The position numbers were made by a program, and so were the translations under genes. 64,000 nucleotides of DNA from Emiliania huxleyi CCMP1516 (taxonomy: Eukaryota; Haptophyta; Isochrysidales; Noelaerhabdaceae), in assembly GCF_000372725.1 (NCBI RefSeq), contig NW_005198751.1, forward strand, positions 355,809 through 419,808, written 5' to 3'. Shown here piece by piece: positions 10,215 to 21,209 of the stretch. The notes beneath the pieces were generated by a model that saw nothing but the letters and a program-made list of their open reading frames with translations, had not been told where the DNA came from and searched no databases. Numbering within the stretch: the first letter of the stretch is position 1; every line of letters begins with the position of its first letter.

Positions 10215-11642
10215 TCATTCCCGTCCGTCAACCACCCCCGCTCCACCCCCTCCCCCGCGGCTTCCCGGCGCCCAATCGCCCCCTCCCTCCTTTCCAAGGA
10301 GCGCGGCAACCACCTCCCGCGCTACCCGCTCGGACGCGCCCCAAGCCCACACGAACCCGTTGCCGCCGTAGGCGCCGTTCCCCCAGACGCGGCCGCGCAG
10401 CGCCAGCCTACGCGCGATCGGCGTCTCGGCCGCCACCGGCCGAACGCCCGTCCACGCCACGTGCTCGGAAGAGGCGAGTGCCGCTCCGAGGGCGGTCCTG
10501 CGGAAGTGTGCGAGCGCGCGCGGGTTGAAGGCGCGCGACTCGACGGCGGCGGGGTCGAGGCTCATCAGCCCTCCGACTCGGTACCCGCCCGACGCCTCTG
10601 GCCGACAGAACATCGCCTGTAGGAAGGTTCCGAGAAGGTTCAGGGGAGGTGCTCGGTGCACGACGCCTCTGGCCGGCGAACAAGCCTGCTCGGGGAAGAC
10701 CAGGGCGAGGCGAGGCGGAGGCGCGGGCGGCGCCTTTCCTGACGGGGTTCGGAGGGAGAAGCCGGCCACGCCGCGCACGCACGCCCCCGGCAGCAGCTCG
10801 TCGAGAACAGCGCCGCTGCAGACGACCGCGGCGTCGTACTCTCGCTCGACAGCGCCGCCGGCCTCGCCGCCCGCTCCTGCGCCGCCGCCGCGCCGCAGGG
10901 AGCACGCGACGGCGCCGCCCGCCGCCCGCAACCGCTCCACCCGCACGCCGTACTCGAAGCTGGCCCCTCGCTCTGTGGCCAGGGCGGCGAGGGCGGGCAG
11001 CAGGGCCTCGCAGTCGCACCACCCGTCCCGGCGCGAGAGCGCCGCGCCAAGCAGCGGCTCCTCGAGCGCGAGAGACGGCTCGAGCGCTCTCGCGGCCGCG
11101 GCGTCGAGGAGCTCGTACCCGCCTCCGGGCTGCGCGCGTCGCAGCTCGTCCCACAGGCGCGCGCTCCGGACGACAAACAGCGCACCGCGGTGCACGTGCG
11201 GGCCCAGCCGCTCCCCGTGCCGCGCGAGCACAGCAGACAACGCCTCGCGGCAGTCCGCCTTGCTGAGCGGCGCGGCTGCGGGCAGGCCGACGGCCAATTT
11301 CCTCAGGCGCGAAGTGGTGAGGCGGACCCCGAGGAGCAGAAAACGCAGCCAGTGACGCAGCCTTGAGCCATGCGCAGGCCGCACGACGCCCTGCAGGGCT
11401 GCGCTGAGCAGTGTCAGCGGCGTCTTGTGGATGTTGTCAAAGAGCATCAGCGAAGCTCCGCCGAAGCTAGCGCCGTGGCCCGGGCCTGCCGCCTCCTCGA
11501 CGACGTCGACCTCGATCCTCGTCGATGTCGTGTGAGCCTCAAGCCGCTCGAGCTCGTCGAGGATGCCGATGGCCGTGAGCGCTCCAGCGATGCCCGCGCC
11601 GACGACGAGGACACGCCGAGGCGGCGGCTCTTGTCGGCACAT
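10215..11642 (-). CDS. FAD-dependent oxidoreductase, DAO/DadA-like
   Basis: Flavin-dependent oxidation of an amine or amino acid is likely (DAO superfamily); the substrate is unknown. The ATG at 11642 is followed at once by the dinucleotide-binding motif VLVVGAGIAGALTA. The C-terminal half has WTGVRP and a final GNGAYGGNGFVWAWG segment typical of the FAD-contacting end of this family. A 69-nt segment at 10617-10685 is best read as a GC-AG intron. It is in frame, so the open frame reads through, but its start copies the next exon (see the repeat entry). Length is about 452 residues after splicing, normal for the family. No targeting peptide is evident. Confidence 0.82.
   Translation of the reverse strand: MCRQEPPPRRVLVVGAGIAGALTAIGILDELERLEAHTTSTRIEVDVVEEAAGPGHGASFGGASLMLFDNIHKTPLTLLSAALQGVVRPAHGSRLRHWLRFLLLGVRLTTSRLRKLAVGLPAAAPLSKADCREALSAVLARHGERLGPHVHRGALFVVRSARLWDELRRAQPGGGYELLDAAAARALEPSLALEEPLLGAALSRRDGWCDCEALLPALAALATERGASFEYGVRVERLRAAGGAVACSLRRGGGAGAGGEAGGAVEREYDAAVVCSGAVLDELLPGACVRGVAGFSLRTPSGKAPPAPPPRLALVFPEQACSPARGVVHRAPPLNLLGTFLQAMFCRPEASGGYRVGGLMSLDPAAVESRAFNPRALAHFRRTALGAALASSEHVAWTGVRPVAAETPIARRLALRGRVWGNGAYGGNGFVWAWGASERVAREVVAALLGKEGGGDWAPGSRGGGGGAGVVDGRE
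10590..10685 (-). repeat. Exon-end duplication at the oxidoreductase intron
   Basis: On the minus strand GCCAGAGGCGTCG occurs just inside the intron and again in the downstream exon, in the wider context GTTCGCCGGCCAGAGG versus GTTCTGTCGGCCAGAGG. AG|GC is present at both boundaries (10685 and 10617). Splicing joins FPEQ to AMFCRPEASGG. Confidence 0.7.
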
Positions 11643-12164
11643 CGGTTGCACACACAACGAAAGAATTTACCAACCCAGTCTGTCTCACAGCACACAGGCT
11701 CGACACAGGTGCGAACTGGCGCGTGCTAGTACTATCACCGGCACACCAACGAAAGAATTCTATTCGATTAAGCCTCTCTCGAAAATATCACCACAGGCGT
11801 CGTTGGCGCACAACTGAGCGGCAGCTGCGCTGGAAATAAGGAAGACGCGCGTCACTTCATGCGGAAGCTTAGCTCCCCTACTCTGATCGCGCTCGCTCGC
11901 CCCGTGTCCGTATCCCACAAAGAGCTCGTAGCCTTCGTCCTTCCAGTTTATGTGTCTCTGGGGCGCCCCCTCTGGGAACAACGTCTCCCCTCCTGTCGCT
12001 CCCTCTCCTGTCTCTCGTGCCCAGTGTCGTGCGAGTGGCGTTTCTTTTTTGCACAAGACTGGGGGTTGGAAAAATTCTTTTTTGCCCGACCAACTAGAGG
12101 GAGGAGCCCGCCGCGCCTGAAGGCCCTCATCAGCACCTCCCACCTTGCCGCCAGCCACAGCTGA
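11643..12164. other. Divergent intergenic region with family D repeat
   Basis: Lies between divergent genes. AAAGAATTT/AAAGAATTC boxes near 11660 and 11750 enclose CTCACAGCACACAGGCTCGA, matching repeats near 40460-40600 (family D). The promoters of both neighbours must be in or near here. No core motif is obvious. Confidence 0.5.
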
Positions 12165-13388
12165 ATGGCCACTCCAGTGACCAAGGCAAATTACGCCCAC
12201 GCCGAGACGGCAGTCATCCTCAGCGACTACGTCAAGAAGATCGCCAAGGGTACCGGCAGTGGTGGTGTCGGTGTCATGCTCCATCAACGCGCCGGCCATG
12301 ACCCTGACGATCGAACAATACTGCGTGCGGGCAGAATAGATGGATAGGGAGGCGAAGCAGCAACGACTGGACGCCGGCAAGGCATGAGAGACCGTCACAC
12401 ACGGAGCACACCTGGGCTTGGAAGGAAGCCACCTGACGGCAACCTGAGACACAGTCACAGTCCCGAGAGCGGCCGCTCTCACAGAGAGTCGTGGACACGT
12501 GTTCACGCGTGCCCCTGTGCACAGGCCCGAACTTTGACACCATGTATTCGTTCGCGGTGCTCGATCTCACCTGCGCGGCAACCGTCGTGCTGCCGCAGAC
12601 CGAGCGGTACCAGATCTTGGAGGTGATTGACGAGGAGCACTGGATCCCGCTCATCGCCGCCGAGCCCGGCCGGTACGAGCTCACCAAGGAGTCTGTGGGC
12701 AGCCGGTTCGCCTTTGCGTTTGTGCGCACGCGGGTGAACATGCAGGACCCCGCGGACCTGCGGCTGGCGGCCGAGGTGCAGGACGGGATCGCCGTCGAGC
12801 AGGCCGAGCCGGGCAGCTACCAGCAGCCTCTCACCTACGACATGGACGAGATCCTTGCCCTGCGCAAGGCGTACAACGAGCGGAAAGGGAAGGAGGGCGT
12901 CACGTCGGAGATGATATTTGGCGCGCGCGACTGTGGCGCGACTGTGGCGCGAGCGGCGTGTCTCTTCACGCCCCTCGCTGCAAACAGGCAAGAAGGGCGA
13001 GCTCTCGGAGGAGATGCGCAACTTTGGCGTCGCGGTCGGCTGGGGCGGGCTGCCGAAGGAGGGGGCCGTCTACCCCTTCCCCGACGCCGTCGACTCGATC
13101 GACCCGCACACGCTCACGCTCAGGGACGTGCCCAATCACCCGCGCGCCTTCTGGTCCGTCACCGTCTACGACGAGGACGGCTTCGCCCGCGGGGGCCACT
13201 ACAACGTCAACTCGGCCTTTGCGAAGCCGGACGCGGACGGCGCCTTCGTGATCCACTTCGGCGGCGACCAATCGCAGCCCAACTTTTTGGAGATCTACCC
13301 CGGCTGGAACGTGGCGCTGCGCATCTACTCCCCGGTGGGCGCCTACTTCGATGGCAGCTGGACCTCGCCGCAGCTCAGGCGCTGTTAA
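12165..13388 (+). CDS. DUF1254/DUF1214 domain protein
   Basis: Function unknown; DUF1254-DUF1214 proteins are common in bacteria and sporadic in algae. The ATG at 12165 gives an N-terminus (NYAHAETAVILSDYVKKIA) typical of DUF1254. Exons 12165-12324, 12525-12920 and 12988-13388 join to 318 residues. The first junction restores R-P-N-F-D-T-M-Y-S, the conserved 'R-N-D-T-Y-S' core. DUF1214 signs are AVGWGGLP, FWSVTVYDEDGF, YNVNSAF, VIHFGGD and the closing PGWNVALRIYSP. Intron 1 is GT-AG and intron 2 GC-AG (GCGCGC donor). No signal peptide is seen. Sporadic distribution suggests old transfer from bacteria (inference). Confidence 0.85.
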
Positions 13389-13527
13389 GGTGCACCTTAA
13401 GCCGCGCGCTTCGCGCTCATGGGTGCTCCAGTGGTGATTGGGGGACAAAACCCTCTTTTTTGCCGCCCCGTACTTGAGCACTTGCCGTCGTCATCCATCA
13501 AAAAGAAGCAAAGAGAGCAGCCAGCCC

Positions 13528-13905
13528 ACTTGGAGCACTTGGAGTGCAGTCAGCAACCGCACATCCAGGGCCGGGGGGCTAAGAAGCACACCCAGCGGGC
13601 CAGATGATATTGGCATCGGGTTGCGCGCAGCCCCTGTGTGAGCGCCCACTTGCGGAGCACTTGGTCTTGGAGTGCAGTCATTAACCTCACATCCAGGGCC
13701 GGGGAGCTAAGAAGCGCACCCCAGCGGGCCGGATGATCGGTATCGGGTTGCGGGCTCGAGAGCCCTAGCCCTGGGGGGTGCGCGTTCGCAGGGAAAGGCA
13801 AAGGGCGCCGTAAAGTAAACACGCTTGGGCGCGAGGGCTCCGCGCGCTTTGGTGGGGTTCCCCTAGCAGCAGAACGCCCCCTCTACTCGGAGCTAATAGA
13901 CACCA
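13528..13905 (+). repeat. Dispersed repeat family A, two copies in tandem (first partial)
   Basis: The unit starts GGAGCACTTGGAGTGCAGTC and continues through GGATGATCGGTATCGGG, GAGAGCCCTAGCCCTGGGG and CGCCCCCTCTACTCGGAGCT. Related copies lie near 20736, 28272-29405, 33955-34205 (reverse), 34264-34330 (reverse) and 44404-44780. It has no ORF of its own. It may be a SINE- or MITE-like element. Confidence 0.8.
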
Positions 13906-13908
13906 GTC

Positions 13909-15191
13909 ATGCACACGACGCACGCAGAGGAGGCGGCGAGAGGGGAGAGCACACTCAATTTCTTGTTTCTGGCCGGCCTCACCACTCGCCTGCTGCCACT
14001 CGCGATGTGGTGGTCTGGGCGAGAGCAGAGCTGCAGCAACAGGCTGCTCCGGCGCCTGAGCTCGGTGCTCGCAGCGCTCGGTGTCAGGAGCGCACCCGCT
14101 GCACCTCCGCGACGCCTCCGCCTCGCTGTGGTCGGCGACTGCCACGGCCAGTACAACGAGGACGACAACGCCGCGCTGCTCGCCCTCGTTCCTGACGCCG
14201 CCCTCTTTGTCGGCGATTACGACAACGAGGCGGCCGACATCCCACGCACCATCGCTAAACTGCACGGCGCCCTTCCCGTCGCGTCCATAATGGGCAATCA
14301 CGACGCGTGGTACCTCTCCAAGTTGATCGCCAGGGAGCGCACGGCACTCGACTCGGCCTCCTCCTCGGCCTCCTCCCTCGCGCCCGGTGCTCAGCCGCGC
14401 CTTGGGGAGAGCGCCGAGTTTGAGTCCGTGCGGCAGCAGCATTCGCTCCTCGCACCGTCCAACGTCGGCTGGGGCCGCCGCGACTTCGAGGCGCTCCCCC
14501 TCAGCGTCGTCGGCGGGCGGCCCCTCTCCTCGGGAGGCGCGAGCCTCGAGCGGCACGCGCGCATGTACAGCTCGCTCTGGGGCGTGCGAGGTGCGGAGGA
14601 AAGCGCGGCGGTCATCGCGAAACACGTGCGCGCTGCGCCGCCGGGCGCGGCGACGGTCATGCTCGCTCACAACGGGCCGAGCGGGCTCGGCAGCGCGCGG
14701 GACGATATCTGCGGCAAGGACTGGGGCGGTGGCGGCGGCGGAGACTGGGGCGACGAGGACTTGCGCCTCGCACTCTCCGACGTGACAGGCGCAAAACAAT
14801 GACCTCCCCCCCCCCTTCCCCCCTTCTTCTCACGGAGCTGCGCCGCCCGCCAGGCGTACCCGTCGTCATTTTCGGCCACATGCACGACCGGCTGCAGGGC
14901 GGCGGCCAGCGGTCGATGGTGTGCCGCGGGGCGGACGGACGGCTCTACGTCAACGGGGCGAGGGTGCCACGGTGGCGGACGGCGCCCTCCGGCTGCGGCG
15001 TCGAGCGGCTCTTCACGATGGTCGACCTCGAGCAGTCGAGCGGGGGGTGGGCGGCGGCACGCGTGGAGCAGGTGTGGGCGCTGCCGGACGGGCGCGTGAC
15101 GGAGCGAGAACCGCTGTGGTCTGTTGACGACGAGGTGGAGCAGATTAGACAAAGCCGAAGTCAAGACAAGCGAGAGCAAAATGTGGCATGA
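13909..15191 (+). CDS. Calcineurin-like metallophosphatase
   Basis: Binuclear-metal phosphoesterase fold. Motifs in order: VVGDCHGQY, GDYDNE, MGNHDAWY, LAHNG and FGHMH; all metal-ligand motifs are present. The arrangement resembles the plant/cyanobacterial TIGR04168-type group (from memory). Exons 13909-14781 and 14838-15191 give 408 residues; the intron is GT-AG, 56 nt. Without splicing the frame ends before GHMH, so the intron is needed. The N-terminus has a hydrophobic stretch (LNFLFLAGL) that could be a signal or plastid presequence. The start lies directly after a family A repeat, so an upstream exon is possible. The substrate is unknown. Confidence 0.82.
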
Positions 15192-16152
15192 ATCTTTATT
15201 TTCGAGTGCCCTGTTCGACGCGTTCGCTCTATTACTGATTTGGGGACTAGGTCCAGCCCTGGGTGGCGCAGGTTGTGACATTTGGCGATTCCGCGACTTA
15301 CTGGGCCCCTGAGCCGCTACCCGTGTGCGATTTTTTGTGGCCCGGACATGATACTGATAGTAAACGGGTCAGAACCGGCCAAACACACACAGGCTACAGC
15401 CCCACACACGCGCCCGCCATAGCTCCTGGAGAGCATGCGCGAGTGACGCGCTGCAAGCCGCGAGAGTGGCATCAGAGGCAGGAACGACGTGCTCTTGCTG
15501 CACCTCGCAGCTGCACCAAGTGTGCTCGCAGTGTATGCCACGGCCACTGCCTGCGGCATTGCTCTCGTGCAGCTAGGCGATGCAGGTCCATCAGCAGGGC
15601 TCATCCAATGCGAGCGCACATTGTGCGTAGCCGCGGGCAGGTGGCAGTGCACAGCCGCACACCGGCTGTGGCGGCTCGAATGCCCCCGGCAGTGCTGCTA
15701 GTCATCAACTTGCGTATTAGGGCCGCAGCAGACTGCTGCTGTGGCAGCAGCAGCAGCCTGCTGCTGCCTGATTCAGTCAAGCCAGCGGTGCAGCGAGGCG
15801 TGCAGAATTCGCGCGGTTTGGTACCTCCTGAGGCTGAGCGCGTTCAGACTCGGTGACCGGAGTTGGAAAAAAATAGGAAAAAAATCGCACCAACACGACA
15901 CTTCTCACTTGACAGGAAACGTTTCAAACGACCGAGAACCGGTGACCATCGAGCAAGCTTAATAACTAAGTGTGCATGCGGGCTATAACCACCGAGCGCG
16001 ACGCGCCTGCCGTAGGCCGCCTGGGCAATGCTGCACACACTATTACGTGGAGGCAGTTATCCTTGTGGCGTCGCTCCTCTGGCCCTGGCGGTGTATGAGC
16101 CACGGGGTCATGCAGGGTGGGCCGCTGCTGCCTGCTGGCCCTCGACGGTATA
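15192..16152. other. Convergent intergenic region, nothing recognised
   Basis: 3' ends of the metallophosphatase and BET genes. It contains a CAG/CTG-rich patch around 15735-15770 and otherwise no gene, RNA or clear repeat. Confidence 0.5.
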
Positions 16153-17362
16153 TCAGTCCGAGTCGGAAAGCGCGTCCACGTCGGACTCGGAGCCGAAATC
16201 GTTGCCGCCAAAGTCGTCCGTGCCACCGCCGCGCTTGCTCTGAAGCGACTGCTGCAGGTACGCGATGCGCTCCTCGGTCTGCGCCTTTGCCAGCTCCACG
16301 GCAGCCATGCGCGAGACGGTAGTGTGGTGCGCCTGCTTCTTGGATGGCCTCTTCTTGTGGCGGGCGTTGACGAAGCGGTGCAGCTCCCACAGCGTCTTGC
16401 GGTCGAGAGCGTTGAAGTCCACCTCGATCTCGTCCGTCCCGTTGCCGAGCGAGGGCGTGCTCTCCCGGATGATGGCAACCACCCCGGGCAGCCTGTCGCT
16501 GCTCAGCTTCTGGATGGCCGCCGTCAGCCGCGCCTTCTCCTCGTGCGTCATGTCGTGTGACAGGTCGATCGGCGGCGTCGCACCCCTTGGGCGTTTATTG
16601 CCGGCGGCGGGTAGCGCGCCGGCGGGGAGCGCGGCGGCGGTGGGGGGCGCGGCAGGCGAAGGCTCGACGATGCACTGCCGCTGCATCTCGAGCAGCTGCT
16701 TCATCTCTGCCATCTGCCGCTGCAGGTCCTGCATCTTCATGCTCAGGGCGTGCTCGCGCCGGGCCTTGCGCTGGTCGTCCTTTCGGCGCGCCGCCGCCTC
16801 CGCCGCCTCCACCTCCTGTGGGATGGTGGCCATCTTCTCGTCAAAGACCTCCTCGAGCTTCTCCGCCATCCGCGCAAGCTCGGACTCTCGGCCATTGTAC
16901 TGGCGGCAGTTTGCCCACACACGGTCCACGTCCGTCTTCACGTGAACTTCGCTGGTGTATTTGCCCGCCTCGACATTCTTCTTGATGGTGCCGAGGTCGA
17001 CCGGGTCCTCGACTGCGCGCGGCCCGTGATAGTAGGAGGGGAAGATGCTTGGGTCGACCGGCGTCGCAAAGGGCGCAGCGTAGTGGTGGCGTAGCAGTTC
17101 GTTGAGCCGCTTGAGAACAGGTACCAGTGCAGCACTGACGTTGTCACGTCGCACTGCCAGCTTTGGGCGCGTCGAGCGGCGCACGGCGAGCGGTGGTGCG
17201 AGCGTGGGCGGGAGCTCGACTGATGCATTCTGCTGGAGGGGCAGTGCGGCTGCCGCGGCTGCCGCCTGTGGGAGCGTCACCGGCGCTCACTATCCCCATC
17301 TGTGGGACATGGGGGGTGCGACGCACCGTTTGCGCGCGCGCGGGCTGAGCGAGCGACATCAT
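16153..17362 (-). CDS. BET-type bromodomain protein (bromodomain plus NET domain)
   Basis: Nuclear acetyl-histone reader. The bromodomain (about residues 55-150) contains PFATPVDP, then MKxP-like DPVDLGTIKKNVE, and WANCRQYNG with the acetyl-lysine-binding Asn. A charged coiled coil (RRKDDQRKARREHALSMKMQ) follows. The NET domain is MTHEEKARLTAAIQKL...EIEVDFNALDRKTLWELHRFV. The C-terminus is acidic (SESDVDALSDSD). The long frame begins without an ATG. A short first exon at 17342-17362 (start ATG 17362 or 17359) spliced to 17265 by a GC donor and CACAG acceptor supplies one, giving about 377 residues. This first exon is inferred. Architecture is like plant GTE/animal BET proteins but with one bromodomain. 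Confidence 0.86.
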
Positions 17363-17979
17363 GGCAAGACCGAGGCACGGACGCGGCAGGACACGGCCTG
17401 GAATCCTGGACACGCTTTCTTCTTCACTTCGGCCTTGCTCACTTCGGCTAAGCTCACGCCCCAAACGCTACCAGTTGCTCAGGCCAAGTCCAGACACACT
17501 AGAGGACTGCCTGAGCACACAGGGAGGGGCAGGTACTACTATTACTGTATATATTCACACCTTCCATGCACCATGCTGTTTTCATAATACGCGATCGCGC
17601 AGGTTTTTCTTTGCGAATCTTCTGTTCTCGGGGTCCGGGGTCGACCTTTTGTGTGAACGAGGTATTTCCTTCTCAATCACAACACACAAGGCTGTGAATG
17701 AAGGTCCGCCTCTCACACCCTCACCCACTGTGATTTCGTGTTTGTTGGTTTTCGATCTCTCTCTCTCTCTCTCTCTCACTGTCTGAGAGGGCGCTACTTG
17801 TTTCTTATCAACCTATCTGTGAGCGGCGTTGCCTATATGTGTGTCCCTAACTCCCTAAGCCCGGAAGATGAAACGAAGAATCCGGAACGATCCCCTCTCC
17901 TTGCCGCGTGTAAAGCGCCGCCGCCATTTAGTGGCGCTGCGCGGCGGGCGGCTCGCGCGCGGGCCGCCAAACCACGTAT
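17363..17979. other. Divergent intergenic region with a TC microsatellite
   Basis: Sits between the BET gene (-) and the lipoxygenase-like gene (+), so it should hold both promoters. (TC)n at about 17755-17780. No RNA gene is seen. Confidence 0.5.
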
Positions 17980-20050
17980 ATGCCCGTGCCGGAAAGGCCG
18001 ACAGTGGCCCGGCCGAGCAACCAGTACATTGCGCGCACTCGCAAGAGCGAGAATGTCAAACTCAACGTGAACACGCTCCCCTCGTCGTACGACTCCATTC
18101 AGTCGACACGTGAACTCGACAAGGTGTGCGCCCCGACTGACGTCGGGTGCGGCTTCTGGTGCTCGGGCATGCTCTTTTACCTCCTGATGGGCATGGTGCT
18201 GGCCGTGCCCGTCTACCTCGCGATCATTCTCGGCTCGGTCGCGGTGGCCCTCTGCACGCTGCTCTCGGCGCCCGCCTGCCTCGGCCTTGTGGTGTGGTTC
18301 CGCTCTCTCGAGCCCAAGGGCGACCCGTACTGGGCCTTCCTGCTGATGCTCCAGCGCACGAACTTGGCCCAGAAGCTGATGGCCCCTACTACCGCGCGCC
18401 AGGACTTTCCAGTCGACTGCATGCGCCCCAAACGCACGCTGCGCAAAGTGGACATCCCGTTCACTGGTGGTCTCTACGCGCCGGTGGAGAACGAAGAGGA
18501 GTTCATGCCTGAGAGCGGCGCTTTGTTCCCGGGGCTGAACTGGACGCCCGCCGACCTGCTCAGCGGGGCTCGCATCCTCTTCCTCCCCTTCGATGGCCGC
18601 TGGGGCACGCCCACTTCCTTTGAGCCGGGAGTGAACCCGGTCGCGTTTGCAATGAAACTGGTCGGCTCCGTTTACCCGACCATCGTGCAGGACTGGTCAG
18701 CGGAGGAGAAGCAGTCGGACGAGGGCCTCGCGCGCTTTTGCCGCGACGGGATCGGCGCGCACCGCGTCGAACGGGTGCCGGACGGCCACCCCGACGCGGA
18801 GTACGGCTACTTTGTGCTGCGCACCAATGCGCTCGCGGCGTACGAGACGCGGCCCGGTCTCGCCACGTACGGAGGCGACATCTACTTTGACAGCGAGTGG
18901 AAGGTGACGTGCATCGTGCGCGCCGAGCGAGACCCCGACGCCGAATGGTGGCGCCCGCCTGCGCTCAAGGTGTACCGCCCTGGCTCGGCCGCCTGGGTAT
19001 ATGCCAAGTTCTGCGCCCGCTCGTCGGTTCTGTCGCTCGTCACGATGATCGATCACCTCTACAACTGCCACTGGCACCAGGCCAACACTATCACGATCGC
19101 CACGCGCGAGCAGCTCTCCCCGACGCATCCGGTCCGCCGCTTCCTCGTCCCCTTCCAGTTCTTCACCATCTCCATCAATAAGCAAGCCGTCAGCGGTCTC
19201 CCCGCCACGCTGAGCTACCCCCGCACCCCGTCGCCGCCCCCTTCACCCGGTGCCGGCCGCGCCTATAGGCCTCGCCGCGTGGATGTCGACCGTGCCGCGC
19301 CTGTTTGCCTTCACAAGACAGGGCCTCGCCTCCGCCTACGCCGACGCGCCCGCCGCCGTCTCAAACGACGAGGACGAACGCTTTGGCGCGGGGGAGGTGC
19401 TCCGCCAGCGCGCCCAGACGCTCAACACGCCGTACCACGTCTACGCTTGCCGCTACTACGAGGCGGTCGAGGTCTTTGTGACGCAGTACCTCGACACGTT
19501 TTACCCGTCGGCCGAGGCGATGGAGGCGGACGCGGAACTCGCCGGCTTTCTCGAGCAGCTGGTGGCAATGAGGAACATGGAGGCGCGGCACGGCGCGACC
19601 GACAAGCTCGACCTGGCCGGCTTGTCCGCCGCCGAGAAGCGGCGCGTCGTGCTCAACGTGCTGAGCAGCTTCGTCTTCCACGTGACGATGCTGCACGAGC
19701 AGGTTGGTTCGGTGCAGGTCTACGTGCAGGACGTGTCGTGGGCCTCGTTCCACTGGAAGGAGGACGAGACCATCGGCACCAAGGAGGCGGCGTACGGCGG
19801 CGCGATTCTGATGGCCCTCACCTCGACCCCCATGCCAAAGCTCATGGTGACGCCCGGAGGGCCGAGAGACTGGACGTTCCTATTCCCCGCGGAGGGCGAC
19901 ACTCTCAAGGCGTTGCAAGGCGGGTTTGCTGACTTCCAGAGCAAGCTCGTCCGTCTCGCTAGCGATGTCGAAGAGCACAACAAGGTCCGTCCGCACGAAG
20001 CCGTGTTCACCGTGAACCCGCGCTACCTCGAGACCTCAGTGTCGGTATGA
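17980..20050 (+). CDS. Membrane-anchored lipoxygenase-like protein
   Basis: Lipoxygenases are non-haem-iron dioxygenases of polyunsaturated fatty acids. The C-terminal half aligns by eye: a DHLYNCHWHQ segment at residues about 358-367 keeps the HxxxxH iron pair (H359, H364), followed by IATREQLSPTHPVRRFL and FFTISIN, the family signature. The later His region (FVFHVTMLHEQVGS) has H then H at +5 where classical enzymes have H and N/H at +4, so the third/fourth ligands are uncertain. The chain ends NPRYLETSVSV. The normal terminal ligand is Ile; here it is Val. Residues about 55-105 form long hydrophobic segments (CGFWCSGMLFYLLMGMVLAV...), suggesting one or two membrane helices, unusual for lipoxygenases. 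Exons 17980-19195 and 19269-20050 (GT-AG) give 665 residues. A paralogous 3' fragment lies at 51246-51485. Confidence 0.78.
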
Positions 20051-20735
20051 CCGAGACCACCATTCGCGGGGACGGGCCGACGGCCCTCACGCCCCCGCGC
20101 GGATGCTTGCCCTGAGCATATTAGTCGTGGGCGCGTGTAATCTGAAGGTCGCTACGCGGAGCCACGCGACAAGCCAAGCGACGAGCTCCGGGGAGGCGGC
20201 CCCCCCCCAGAGGCGACGAGCGCACGAGCCACGATTTTAGGGATTAGTTGAAGTTGTGTGCGCGTTCGGCGACGTACGTACAAATGAATTCGGACACACA
20301 CCGCGAGGAGCGAGGGCGCCCTCAGGCCTCGAGCCTCAGGCGCGGGCACACGGACACGACACAAGGTGACATGCACATGCGCAGACCGGGGCAGATGCAC
20401 CGAGATGGGAGACGGATATGGGTGAAAGTGATGCCCGGCGGAGGGAGAGAGGGACGACGAGATCGGTGTTTGTGACGCTCAAAGTTCTTTTATGTTAGTG
20501 CGAGTGCGTCCGAATCCCCTGCCCTGTGTTGCTCGAGCTGTGTTGTGCCATAGTGTTTAAAATTCTTTTAGTAAAAAAGAAAGAAAGAACCCAGAACAAT
20601 AAATAAATAAATAAATACAACGGACATCCCAAGCTAGGGCTGGGTCGAGGACAGACACGTCCCCACCTTTGCAGGATTTTGCAAAAGCGAGGGGGGAGGG
20701 CCAGGGCGCATCGCCGCGCGGAGAGGGCTGGGCAC
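20051..20735. other. Intergenic, no gene seen
   Basis: Mixed-composition 3' flank of the lipoxygenase-like gene. It contains a C-run near 20205, a family D-like stretch (CAAAGTTCTTTTATGTTAGT) near 20478 and an (ATAA)n tract near 20598. Confidence 0.45.
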
Positions 20736-20832
20736 AGGGCACTTGGAGCACTTGGAGTGCAGTCATTAACCGCACATCCAGGGGGGCCGGGGGGCTAAGA
20801 AGCACACCCAGCGGGCCGGATGATTGGCATCG
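20736..20832 (+). repeat. Dispersed repeat family A, 5' part
   Basis: GCACTTGGAGTGCAGTCATT followed by the CACATCCAGG, CTAAGAAGCACACCCAGCGG and GGATGAT blocks. Truncated compared with the 13.65 kb copy. Confidence 0.75.
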
Positions 20833-21038
20833 GCACAGGGGATCTCTCTCGCATAGGATATGCACTCGGCGGCACGAGGGCAAGGCTGGGCGTCCTATGT
20901 TTGTGCTCCCCCCCGGACCCCTCGCTCTCGGGCACTAACCATCTGACCACTCATCGAAAGTCTTTAAAAATCTCCTCTCTCTCTCTCATCGACGGGGCTT
21001 GGCGAGCGGCCGCGCTGCGGGGCAGGGCTGGTGAGAAT

Positions 21039-21140
21039 GGGCTCTGGCCACTCGCCCGTGCGGTTACCCAGTAATCTGGCCACTCGCCCGTGCGGTTACT
21101 CAGTAACCGCAGTAACCGCACGGGCGAGTGGCCAGAGCCC
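21039..21140. repeat. 29-bp perfect inverted repeat with an internal direct copy
   Basis: GGGCTCTGGCCACTCGCCCG... at 21039-21067 is the exact reverse complement of 21112-21140, and a partial direct copy lies at 21076-21099. It can form a long hairpin just upstream of the ubiquitin-like gene. Confidence 0.8.
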
Positions 21141-21209
21141 AGAAAAACCGTGCGCCTCGCGAATTCTTCTTCGGTGCATCAAGTTCGCCTCGAAGCAGCG
21201 CCGATTTGC

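Noticed and set aside
13528-13905. Family A repeat as a 5S rRNA, snRNA or tRNA gene
   Set aside because: No cloverleaf, no A/B boxes in the right order and no match to conserved 5S or snRNA blocks that I recognise.
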